A stretch of DNA of 64,000 bases from Adiantum capillus-veneris (Eukaryota > Streptophyta > Polypodiopsida > Polypodiales > Pteridaceae): the NCBI GenBank assembly GCA_014529385.2, contig CM043950.1, positions 149,610,945 through 149,674,944 on the forward strand. Reading direction: 5' to 3'. This document shows, in pieces, positions 35,282-45,386 of the stretch. Below the pieces are notes generated by a model. The model had not been told where the DNA came from. It saw only the letters and a program-made list of their open reading frames with translations, and made no database searches. The translations under genes and the position numbers were made by a program. Position 1 is the first letter of the stretch, and every line of letters begins with the position of its first letter.

Positions 35282-36832
35282 ATGGATGCTGCCACAGCCT
35301 CTGCATCTGCACCCACATCCACCCCTTTGTCATGCTTCATCCTCTTCCTCGAGGACACCAAATACAAAGGGAAGTTGGACCTCCACACCTTTTTTACTCG
35401 TCTCCCTGACCTTGACGCCACAGTTGCCCTTCACATGGATGCATTTGAGGAGATTTCTGCGTTCATAGAGGAGCACATCATAAAATATTCTGTATCTATC
35501 CCCCCACATGCAGGGATCTGGGTGCCTTGCGATCTTTTGCGCTATATACACAAAGGTGATCGCCCATTCTCAAAGCGGTTGCAACGATTCCAAGAAATTG
35601 CAACCGATGCAGGCCATTACTTGGACGAGCAAGCCCCTGGGGTGTCAGCGCTCAAGAAGCGCAAGTTGGGGGTGGAGTACCTTTCTCGGCTCGCAACATT
35701 TATCTTATTGGTGAGCGAGGAACCTGATTTGGAGGAGCTCCGCTTACCACACCTTCAAGTTGGGTCCTTTATCAAGGACACCAAGGAGCAGCAGGTTATC
35801 CCCATGAACCCTGTAGCGGAAGGAAAAGCACACCGGCTCGAGTACCCTAGGGGTCTTGAGGAAGTGGTTGAGAAATCCATAGTTGCGGCTGGCCCTAGTG
35901 ACACTCCAGTGCCACTACCACTGACAGATGTGGCAATCCCAGAGGTAGAAATCAGCCGCTTCTCCTCAGTGTTAGTGGATGGGGAGGAGTATGTGTTCCT
36001 GCATGATTTGGAAAAAGCATTTGGCCTGCGCATGGATGAATGCTTGAGCGTGCTATGCAACAGCAGCAAATGTCCCTTAGACAATACGCCAGATGCCCTA
36101 GAAAGCAAGCTCTTGCCAGATGGGGACTCTGTTGCTGACACTATTGCAGTTGTATGTGCGGAGGTCCTGGCAGCAGAGCAGTTGCACGTGGCTGATGAAG
36201 ATTTCCAAGCCACTCAAGCCAAGGTTGAGGCTGCTAGGATGCCTATGCCATTATGTGACCTCCCATCTGATGATCCAAAGCTTGTATCTGTGGTGCATAG
36301 GAGCATTGACTTGGATGCAAAGGGCAACATGGAGGAGGACGACAAGGAGCAGGAGGTAAACTGTATCCTAATTTTCATGTTACTATTTTATCCTTCATTG
36401 TCTTTTTTCTTTACCTTCATAGGTTTATGACAGGATGTTGTGGAGGTTGATGATTTTGCTGCAAGGACAGGTGGCAAGCGGACGGGCTTTGGACCTCAAG
36501 CTTCCCTTGCGCATTACCTAGGACAACTCCCCCCTGGCGATGTGGCCATTATCCATAATGAATTTACTCCCCAAGCCCATTTTATGACTTGGTCGTTAAA
36601 AGCTTTGAGCAAGTTTTTGTGTTTGAGCACCATTGCTCAAACTGCGCATCAAGTGTTCCTAGTGCGTAGATCCCTTGTATGCACAGTTTGGCACTGGCTT
36701 TCGTGGTAAAGTGCTTGCCCAGATAGGGATACATGCTTCCATTGGCTCAACTGACCCAAATGCCATAGCGCAGTCCCTCTTGACTGGGGAGTTGCCTTAC
36801 GCTTAAAATAGGCACCAGGAAATGGTCAAAAA
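35282..36832 (+). CDS. Unassigned acidic protein, two exons (left gene 2 of the TIR element)
   Basis: I chose ATG 35282, 82 bp after a TATA box, because upstream codons in the same frame lie between TATA and ATG. The first exon (about 360 codons) is uninterrupted. A GTAAAC donor at about 36356 and an acceptor after ATGACAG (about 36436) rejoin in phase (..KEQE|DVVEVDDF..). A block near residues 225-250 (VDGEEYVFLHDLEKAFGLRM) looks like a small helical domain, vaguely like BRO/KilA-type ligand or DNA-binding segments, but I cannot assign it. After about 36660 the reading must shift frame to continue as DPLYAQFGTGFRGKVLAQIG and stop near 36804-36806. Function unknown. It ends just before the palindromic array. 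Confidence 0.5.
36356..36436 (+). other. Intron (GT-AG), about 81 bp
   Basis: Donor GAG|GTAAAC and acceptor ATGACAG|GAT keep the reading frame between two acidic segments. The intron is T-rich, with a TTTACCTTCATAG alternative acceptor just upstream that would shift the frame. Confidence 0.5.
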
Positions 36833-36997
36833 AATTATGAACTCCTCAGATACATGATGTAAAATCACCGTGCTGGAAGGAATAAAAAATATTTGAAATT
36901 GTCTCTCTATATTGCAAATTATTTTGAATCTGATTTGTCAATCTTGAAAATTGTTGCAATTGGTGATATGAATTGTTTTTTGATTGGTGACTTTGTT

Positions 36998-39925
36998 ATT
37001 TCAAGTTCTGTATGTAATTGCAGTCAATTTCAGTATATTTGTGCTTTTTAAGTACCCTAGGGGGTAGATTAGCCTATAAGGGGCAAAAAAATGCCTGGCC
37101 ACAAGGGCGCGCAAATGGCCCATCAGTTTTGGATGGGCCATTTGCGCGCCCTTGTGGACAGGCATTTTTTTGCCCCTTATAAGCCAATCTACCCCCTAGG
37201 GTACTTAAAAGCACAAATATACTGCAATGGATTGGTTTTGCATCATTCATTTAAATGCACCCTTTTTATGGCAATCCGAGCATATGTTCAGACTCAAGGA
37301 CACTAGAAAAGCTGAAATCAATTATGAAATGAATTTTCCAGCACACTATCACCTGCTTTAGCTCTACCTAGTACACCCCTCCACCAAAAAGTCCAATTAC
37401 ATTGGACATTTGAAAAATCCAAATTAATGTTGCATAGACACTTGGTTTCACAATATGTTATTTGTTTTGATATCCTATAAGGAATTCAAACCTTGAAATG
37501 ACCAAAAAAGGTGTCCACAAGGATCCATGTAAAATATTGATGCAAAACCAATAGGTTTAGTAAATTTGTGCATTTTAAGTACCCTTGGGGGTAGATAAGC
37601 CTAAAAGAGGCAGAAAAAGGCCTGGCCACAAGGGCGCGCAAATGGACCATCCATCAGTTTTGGATGGGCTATTTGCGCGCCCTTGTGGCCAGGCATTTTT
37701 TTGCCCCTTAAAAGCCAATCTACACCCTAGGGTACTTAAAAAGCACAAATATACTGCAATGGATTGGTTTTGCATCATTCATTTAAATGCACCCTTTTCA
37801 TATGGCAATTCCAACATATGTTCAGACTCAAGGACACTAGAAAAGCTGAAATCAATTATGAAATGAATTTTCCAGCACACTATCACCTGCTTTAGCTCTA
37901 CCTAGTACACCCCTCCACCAAAAAGTCCAATTACATTGGACATTTGAAAAATCCAAATTAATGTTGCATAGACACTTGGTATCACAATATGTTATTTGTT
38001 TTGATATCCTATAAGGAATTCAAAGCTTGAATTGACCAAAAAAAGGTGTCCACAAGGATCCATGTAAAATATTGATGCAAAACCAATAGGTTTTAGTAAA
38101 TTTGTGCATTTTAAGTACCCTTGGGGTAGATAAGCCTAAAAGGGGTAGAAAAAGGCCTGGCCACAAGGGCGCGCAAATGGCCCATCCATCAGTTTTGAAT
38201 GGGCCATTTGCGCGCCCTTGTGGACAGGCATTTTTTTGCCCCTTATAAGCCAATCTACACCCTAGGGTACTTAAAAATCACAAATATACTGCAATGGATT
38301 GGTTTTGCATCATTCATTTAAATGCACCCTTTTTATGGCAATTCCAGCATATGTTCAGACTCAAGGACACTAGACAGCTGAAATCAATTATGAAATGAAT
38401 TTTCCAGCACACTATCACCTGCTTTAGCTCTACTTAGTACACCCCTCCACCAAAAAGTCCAATTGCATTGGACATTTGAAAAATCCAAATTAATGTTGCA
38501 TAGACACTCGGTTTCACAATATGTTATTTGTTTTGATATCCTATAAGGAATTCAAACCTTGAAATGACCAAGAAAAGGTGTCCACAAGGATCCATGTAAA
38601 ATATTGATGCAAAACCAATAGGTTTTAGTAAATTTGTGCATTTTAAGTACCCTTGGGGGTAGATAAGCCTAAAAGGGCCAGAAAAAGGTCTGGCCACAAG
38701 GGCACGCAAATGGCCCATCCATCAGTTTTGGATGGGCTATTTGCGCGCCCTTGTGGCCAGGCATTTTTTTGCCCCTTATAAACCAATCTACACCCTAGGG
38801 TACTTAAAAAGCACAAATATACTGCAATGGATTGTTTTGCATCATTCATTTAAATGCACCCTTTTCATATGGCAATTCCAGCATATGTTCAGACTTAAGG
38901 ACACTAGAAAAGCTGAAATCAATTATGAAATGAATTTTCCAGCACACTATCACCTGCTTTAGCTCTACCTAGTACACCCCTCCACCAAAAAGTCCAATTA
39001 CATTGTACATTGAAAAATCCAAATTAATGTTGCATAGACACTTGGTTTCACAATATGTTATTTGTTTTGATATCCTATAAGTAATTCAAAGCTTGAAATG
39101 ACCAAAAAAGGTGTCCACAAGGATCCATGTAAAATATTGATGCAAAACCAATAGGTTTTAGTAAATTTGTGCATTTTAAGTACCCTTGGGGGTAGATAAG
39201 CGTAAAAGGGGTAGAAAAAGGCCTGGCCACAAGGGCGCGCAAATGGCCCATCCATCAGTTTTGGATGGGCTATTTGCGCGCCCTTGTGGCCAGGAATTAT
39301 TTTGCCCCTTATAAGCCAATCTACACCCTAGGGTACTTAAAAATCACAAATATACTGCAATGGATTGGTTTTGCATCATTCATTTAAATGCACCCTTTTT
39401 ATGGCAATTCCAGCATATGTTCAGACTCAAGGACACTAGACAGCTGAAATCAATTATGAAATGAATTTTCCAGCACACTATCACCTGCTTTAGCTCTACC
39501 TAGTACACCCCTCCACCAAAAAGTCCAATTACATTGGACATTTGAAAAATCCAAATTAATGTTGCATAGACACTTGGTATCACAATATGTTATTTGTTTT
39601 GATATCCTATAAGGAATTCAAAGCTTGAAATGACCAAAAAAAGGTGTCCACAAGGATCCATATAAAATATTGATGCAAAACCAATAGGTTTTAGTAAATT
39701 TGTGCATTTTAAGTACCCTTGGGGGTAGATAAGCCTAAAAGGGGCAGAAAAAGGCCTGGCCACAAGGACACGCAAATGGCCCATCCATCAGTTTTGGATG
39801 GGCCATTTGCGCGCCCTTGTGGCCAGGCTTTTTTTGGCCCCTTATAGGCTTATCTACCCCCAAGGGTACTTAAAATGCACAAATTTACTGAAATTGACTG
39901 CAATTACATACAGAACTTGAAATTA
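36998..39925. repeat. Palindromic tandem array: about 533-bp units, six dyads
   Basis: The CCTGGCCACAAGG word on + occurs at about 37094, 37621, 38156, 38689 (one change), 39222 and 39755, giving spacings of 527-535 bp. Each occurrence begins the left half of a dyad whose right half carries CTTGTGG.CAGG. The arms extend out through TAAGTACCC...GGGTACTTA, and in full units through GATGCAAAACCAAT...ATTGGTTTTGCATC (for example 37539-37776), so one dyad spans about 240 bp. The two array ends are inverted copies of each other (TTTCAAGTTCTGTATGTAAT near 36998 and its complement near 39925). No protein is encoded; frames across it are by-products. Confidence 0.95.
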
Positions 39926-40031
39926 CAAAGAGAATAGACAGAGTAGACACAACTGTTGATCATATTGTCATTGGAAAGTCAAATCATTACAAAGATAAGG
40001 GTGTGCAATACAAAAAGAGGGATAACTTCAG

Positions 40032-40926
40032 CTAATGCTCGAAGTCTCGTTGCAATCGACGTGCAAGCTGCATATCTTTTGGCTGTATTGTCACTCGCTT
40101 TGCATGAATGGCGCATAGGTTGGTATCTTCCAACACCGAAATGATATGGGCCTCTGCAGCTTCTTGAATAGCCTCTAGCGCTATTACTTGCATTCTATAC
40201 TGATTTCCATAGCTTTGAAGCACCTCCTTCACAGTGTGAGCAAAGGGGGCGCGTCGAATCAAGAGCTCCGTCGTCTTCTGGTAGTGGCGGATTTCTGCAA
40301 ATGCCCTTGCTATTTTTCGGCGCCGCTGCGGTTGTCTTGGGGGCACTTGCACATTTGCTGGCGGGCGGCGTTTAGGCTTCTTGAAAAACTTAGACTTGCA
40401 CCTATTTACATGCTTAGGGGCTGGTTCTGCAGCCTCTTCTGATTCTTCTTCTTCCCTTGGTTGCCGATCTTGTCGTGTGGGGAGAGCTCCCTGGCCTTGA
40501 GGCAATGTCTTCCCCCAACGGCCACCGGTGTGTGCGCGGTATTTTTTCTCGCAGCCATGGTGGCTCACTCTCTGATTCGATGTCTGTATGGACCACCCGA
40601 GTTCTGGATGGTCCTGCTTGTGATTGGGGGTGCGGCGGCTGCTCCCTATCGGACTTTAATGTTTGCTGGCCCTCTGCTTCTCTCCAGCGCTGGGCACGTT
40701 GCTTCATTCTCTTTCTAGGTGTTATATCTTGAGGAGGTGGAGATTCAACAGTCCTTGATGACTCTCGTGCCCTACCACCATGCCCACTAACAGAAGAGTT
40801 CCTGGAACGGCCAGGTGTTCGTGGCCGTTTTCTTGTGCCTTTAAGCCATGACGGCTTCTCACATCCTTTGAGGGTGTTTTTGTTGGCAGGCGGATGCTCT
40901 TTCACGGTTTGTTTGGTGCGCGCCAT
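40032..40926 (-). CDS. Divergent histone H3 variant with very long N-terminal tail (CENH3-like?)
   Basis: The - strand starts [16 protein letters not shown], keeping the H3 start through Lys4 and Thr6 but with Glu at position 9. The tail is about 205 codons and Arg/Ser/Pro-rich, with an acidic [11 protein letters not shown] run and a [13 protein letters not shown] basic stretch; it changes frame between 40568 and 40414 (frameshift or unseen intron). The last 90 residues (40304-40035) are a complete H3 fold: [13 protein letters not shown], then [35 protein letters not shown] and [10 protein letters not shown]. The core has the same length as canonical H3, so loop 1 is not extended as in typical plant CENH3, yet [11 protein letters not shown] and VKE resemble CENH3. 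Product: nucleosomal histone. It lies inside the TIR element beside the palindromic array. Confidence 0.8.
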
Positions 40927-40984
40927 TTCGTTGGTAAGAGCTCACCTGTTCTTAAGAAATGAGTGATTTATGAGAGCATGCAAT

Positions 40985-40991
40985 ATTTATA
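40985..40991 (-). promoter_or_regulatory. TATA box of the H3-variant gene
   Basis: TATAAAT on - lies 59 bp before the ATG at 40926, giving a leader of roughly 30 nt. This supports a separate transcript for the H3 gene rather than read-through from the transposase-like gene. Confidence 0.55.
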
Positions 40992-41066
40992 AGGGCGCAT
41001 TTAAAAAGGGCCCTGTTCACACTAATTTTTTTAAGAGAAGTATTATTTTTTTAAATAAACATGTCG

Positions 41067-43996
41067 CTAAGAATTGGACCCTGTGTTCACGTTTAGTGAC
41101 TCGCGCAGTATCCACTTTGATCCTTGTCGCACTCTGCATCGCCGCCATACAGCATGCTTTGTGGGACCTTGCGACATTTGCCACTTGTTGCTATGCTCTT
41201 GACGACTCCATTTGCGCACTTCAATAGCAATATTGGATTGTCGCACACGCTCCATTGTGAGCTTACGAGCAAATGTTGTGCGAAAAAACCAGTTGAACAT
41301 CTCCTCCAAATAATTGGATTGCACCATTCCACCACTATGTCGAGTATTTTTGAAGTACACTCCCCTTGCTCGATAATGGGACTTCTCCATGCCTTGAGTG
41401 CTAAAAATTTCAAGCGATCCATACTTGTGCATAAAAAATGCACCATGCGCAAACAAGATATGCTGTTCACATGAGTAAACGATCCACATTATTAAATAAA
41501 AACAATCCCTTGTAATGAATACACCATGAATGACTTACCATGTAATGTGTGATGTTATTTTCACCCCAAGAAAGGTGAAGACCTTGGTAAAATCCGCCAA
41601 AGCTTCTTGAAATGATTAACGTTGTTCTTCTGTTGTGCTGTTAAGGCCCATAAGCTTGACCATTGTATCAAAATGGACCCAAACTTGCTTGCGCTTGTTT
41701 GCAAGCTCGCCATTTGAATCATTGTCAGTAGTAGCTTTGCATAACTCCTTCCAAAGCTCCCAAAGGTTACCTGTGTGCTGGTTGGAGCTGTTTTGAGCAT
41801 CATATCGACTTGGCTTTCCTTGGGAAACTCTCTTCAAAAAGTGTCTAGCTTTTTGTCCACTCATTGACACTTGTTTAGCAATTTCATGGGCCTCCCCTGT
41901 GTTCTTTGCAGCAACTATAGACTCATTTCCACCGTGACAGCCAATGGAATTCAAGAGTACCTCCACTCTTTCGATCGCTTCCTGGGACTTTTCCAACGGT
42001 TTCATTGTGAAAGCATAGTCAATGTGGAGCTTCAATAGCCTATCAAAAATGCGCATGAATGTGTGTAATGTACAAAAATGTACATTCGATAGAGGAAATC
42101 GAAAGATTGGATTCCAAGCGTGGTCCTTTTGATCACGGTCTGGGGCATTGAGAATGGGACATCTCAGAATAGACGCTTCCCATTCTCTACCTTCATCTCC
42201 GACATCACGACAATCTAACCCTTGTTCGCCATGCCCTTGCCATGGAAGCATGTAACCGGCCTTTGCAGTGCTCTTATGTGATTTTTGTCCATTAGGTTTG
42301 TACCCTCGAGTGCAAAATGGACAAGGCATGAGAGAAGAGGCCCTTGTTTGCATCCAAGCAAACACTTTATGGTCTTCAAATCCCCACCTAAGTGCCAATC
42401 CACATCATAACTACCAAAGCCCTCAATCTCCAACTTCTGACCTGCAATTTGAGAGTGTATTACTTCTGTGATCCATGGAGTTCTCTCAAAAATCCATGAA
42501 AGTACTCCATTGGTCTCTTTGGGCACCTCAATAGCACCCAACCACCAAATGTCTTTCTCTGATTGCACGCTAAAAGATAGGGTGGGATATGGCTCGATTG
42601 AATCCCTTCGCTTGGTTTGCAGAAGGGCCTCGTTCATTAGAGTGACACTTAGCCTCTCTAACCTTCGCCTTTCACTATTTGACACTCATCGAGTTTTAGC
42701 ACAAAAGCGACTTTTGTGCCAAGCACTACAAAATAAATAGTGCTAAGACCTTAAACTTCAGCGTCTATGATAAGAATAATACCAAAGAAAAAAGTAAAGT
42801 GTGTCACCTTCTTCAGGTAACTCGTAAAATCTAAGCATGGCTTCTTGAAGCCTTCTAAGATCCATGAAAATATTGTTCCACATTGTGTAAGGAAAGCCCT
42901 TCTCCGAAGGTCTTATGGATTGTTTCTTACCTTTTCCCCTTGTCTTTGTTGCGCACGAAGCATAAGGGAAGTTGGCATTGTGTCCTCAACGTGTAGGTAT
43001 GTCCCAATGCGGGAGAACACATCTTCGTTTGTGGCCTTCTTTGCGAGCTTGACCTTGTGAGGAACGAGAAATAGGTTCTTTGAGGGCATCCTTTAGGAGT
43101 TGAAAAATAGCCTGATAGGCTTTGGTGCTGATTCCAGCCTCATCACAAGCTTGTTGAACATCATCATCACTAACCACATTTCATAATTTACGCATAAGAT
43201 CCTTGGTGACTGCATCCTTAATGTGCTTACCTCCAGGTGATTGTAAGATAGAAATCACGTCCTCGGTATTGAGACAACTAGTGAGAAGGTTGACTCGATT
43301 ATCTTGGCTTGTTCCACCGCATGCCTCCTGGATGAAGTTTCTGGCAACAAATAAACATAAATGTTAGAAAATAGTGTGAAGTAAGAATGCATCATGCAAG
43401 TAAAGACCAAATCACCTTGTGACTGTAACTCGTCATTTGCGTACTCCTCCGGAATGTGCAAGAGTTTCAATGGATGAATACGGGCGTTTGCGTTTCCTTG
43501 CACCAAGGGGTGTTTCTTTCAAGTATGTGATGGTGTTGGTAAGCTTCTGGATGTGGGACTCCTTTTCTTGCATTTGTTGTTCAAGACTTTTAACTACCCT
43601 CTCCGAAGAGGCAACACTCTCTTGTAATGCCGTCGTCTTGAGGTGAAGAGCTTGTCATTCGTGCATCCACATATGCAAAAAAGCACTTGCACCCATACAC
43701 AGCCGCTTGCAATAGCCTAACAAGCCTGCTTCTCCCCTCCCAAGAAATTGAAGAAATGTGGAAAGGCTATTAAACGGTGGATGGAAGCGGCTTATAGGAT
43801 CGTAAGGGTACAAATGGCCATCCACCCAAATGTCAACATTGGTCTCACAAGCGGTGCGACCGTTCCTGTGATGACCTTTGATCACCCTCACTAGTGGTCT
43901 TCGGTGCAAATGCCGTGGGTAAGCGAATATGTATGCTTTTGGTGTGCGGAGTACGTGGTGGTGGAAGCAAACCATTTGTGATGTCCGTGAGCACCA
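41067..43996 (-). pseudogene. Transposase-like protein of unassigned superfamily (right gene of the TIR element)
   Basis: The reading starts MVLTDITNGLLPPPRTP at 43996. A coiled-coil-like stretch lies near 43590 (VVKSLEQQMQEKESHIQKL). A probable intron lies at about 43427-43346 (CAAG|GTGATTTG ... TTGCCAG). Then come SDDDVQQACDEAGISTKAYQAI (about 43160) and RRRLERLSVTLMNEALLQ (42670). VDWHLGGDLKTIKCLLG (about 42400) continues after a one-base shift as SLMPCPFC, then VHFCTLHTFMRIFDRLL (about 42070) and EIFSTQGMEKSHY, GGMVQSNYLEE (about 41400-41290). The Asp in GGDLK, a C-x2-C and a His-rich LH..MRI.D block suggest an RNase H-fold transposase. At least three frameshifts and a TGA near 43178 inactivate it. 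I cannot name the superfamily. Confidence 0.5.
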
Positions 43997-44019
43997 TGGA
44001 AGCTGTTGCATGAGGAAGC

Positions 44020-44200
44020 AAATGATGAAAAGATAGAGGGGGAAGGGTAGAGAGGCCGAGCAGGATGGGAGGAGAGAAGGAGGGAGGGGGGGGGGAGGGA
44101 GAGATTGGGGAGGAGGAGGAAGGTAGGGGCAGAGAGGGAGAGGAGAGGGAGAGGGAGGGAGGAGGGAGGAGGAGGAGAGAACACAAATGTTTATTACTTT
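44020..44200. repeat. Low-complexity GGA/GAG-rich tract (CT-rich leader on -)
   Basis: Imperfect GGAGGA/GAGAGG sequence lies directly upstream of the ATG at 43996 on -. It is comparable to the pyrimidine-rich leaders of the left genes. Confidence 0.8.
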
Positions 44201-44527
44201 TTGGGGGAAAAGATTTTTGAAAAAATGGACTTTCTAAGCTTCTGGGTTAAAAAATGGGTCAAAAAATGATTTTTGGATATGTATATATGTTGGGAGGGAG
44301 TTTTAAGTAAAAAACAAATAAAAATGATTTTTTTAAAAAAGTCAAATTTTGACTCTTTTTGACCCACGGAATTGCTGATGTGGACACACCCCTATGCTTC
44401 CTTCACTTCAAAAAAAGCTAGAGAGAGAAAGCAACCCTTTAGGTCCACATCCTACATTTGTCTAAAAAAAAGGCTAGAAAAGCCTACTCAAAACTACCTT
44501 CTTCAATGCCCTTGCCCCTAAACCCCA

Positions 44528-44601
44528 CACAACATTAGCCTTAATCCCTTAAAATTAGGATTCCTTACAAGGCCCATGCAAGGTTCATATTTCTCCTAAT
44601 G
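44528..44601 (-). repeat. Right terminal inverted repeat
   Basis: Read inward on -, it repeats the left terminus (CATTAGG.GAAATATGAACC and GGGATTAAGG.TAAT). It includes about 18 bp not present in the left copy. Confidence 0.65.
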
Positions 44602-44604
44602 TCG

Positions 44605-44607
<3 letters not shown>

Positions 44608-44678
<71 letters not shown>
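44608..44678. repeat. (CT)n followed by (AC)n microsatellite
   Basis: CT runs to 44650 and AC from 44651 to 44678. The array starts 7 bp outside the right TIR. Confidence 0.97.
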
Positions 44679-44680
<2 letters not shown>

Positions 44681-44950
44681 TTTTCTTTCTTGTTAATCTC
44701 TTTCTCCCTCACACACACACATGCACATAGTGAAGGTACGGTATCTTCTTCATGCAACCTTCCCTCATCTTTGGGCTCTTGTTGGGTTGTAGCTTCCATT
44801 AAACATGTCAAAACTCTAGAAGGATTGCACGCTCATTGACGCTGCACGTTGATGTTGCTCCAAGGCTGTGGTGGTACTGTTGCAACACATGGAGCTTTCA
44901 GTGTCGAGCTGCAATGGGTAAGAACCTACGTCCCCTAAAAGATGGTCAAA
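44679..44950. other. No gene seen
   Basis: Short frames only, with a second CACACACACA at about 44710. Nothing assignable. Confidence 0.4.
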
Positions 44951-45120
44951 GATGGTAAAACTTGTAGGTTTTCATAAGAAGGCCGAATGTCTATCAATAC
45001 AAGATGATAAAACTTGTAGGTTTTCATAAGAAGGCCGAATGTCTATCAATACAAGATGATAAAAACTTGTAGGCTTTCATAAGAAGGCCGAACGTCTATC
45101 AATACAAGATGATAAAACTA
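44951..45120. repeat. 52-bp minisatellite, three copies plus a partial
   Basis: Units starting GATG(A/G)TAAAACTTGTAGG begin at 44951, 45003, 45055 and (partial) 45108. The shared interior is CATAAGAAGGCCGAA.GTC. Confidence 0.95.
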
Positions 45121-45386
45121 GAATTTTAGTTGATTATGTAGGCTTTGAATATGAATTGCTTCATTATTTTTAGACATGATTTCCTTTTTGTGAGGTAATT
45201 TAACTGCAAGCTAAGATCTCAAAAACCCATCTGAATTGTCAAAAGGGAGTAAAGAGTACAAAATCTTGAACTTCTGGACTTTTAAAAGTAAAAAATAATG
45301 ATTTTTTTTTGCCATCGTTAAGTCGAGCTATAAGTGGAGCTTACGTAGGATTACGTAGGCTTTGAAGATGACATGCTTCATTAATT

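Larger units (their letters stand above)
32839..44601. mobile_element. Candidate TIR DNA transposon, about 11.8 kb, with convergent genes and a histone H3 variant
   Basis: The left end (CATTAGGAAAAATATGAACC, from 32839) and the right end read inward on - (CATTAGGAGAAATATGAACC, from 44601) match at 19 of 20 positions. The similarity continues imperfectly inward (GGGCC block, then GGGATTAAGG.TAAT at about 32874-32888 and 44542-44528) with an insertion in the right copy. Between them, two genes run rightward and two leftward, meeting at a palindromic tandem array. I could not find a target-site duplication. The arrangement recalls MuDR, where two genes converge from promoters at the ends. Gene decay shows this copy is old. 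Confidence 0.55.

Noticed and set aside
37091-39784. Repeated 60-90 codon frames in both directions
   Set aside because: Identical frames recur in each unit of the palindromic array on both strands. They follow from repeat structure, with no promoter or domain.
36998-39925. CRISPR-like array
   Set aside because: Units are over 500 bp, palindromic and tandem with no unique spacers, and this is a eukaryotic nuclear sequence.
40035-40304. Definite CENH3 identity
   Set aside because: The core has canonical H3 length, without the longer loop 1 usual in plant CENH3, so only CENH3-like is justified.
33000-44400. Reading the similar GTGGACACAC..TATGC words near both element ends as LTRs
   Set aside because: The match is about 20 bp only, in direct orientation, while the terminal similarity is inverted and longer.
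32830-44610. Target-site duplication for the TIR element
   Set aside because: Left flank (..AACTCCT) and right flank (TCGGTCC..) do not share an adjacent word, so none is claimed.
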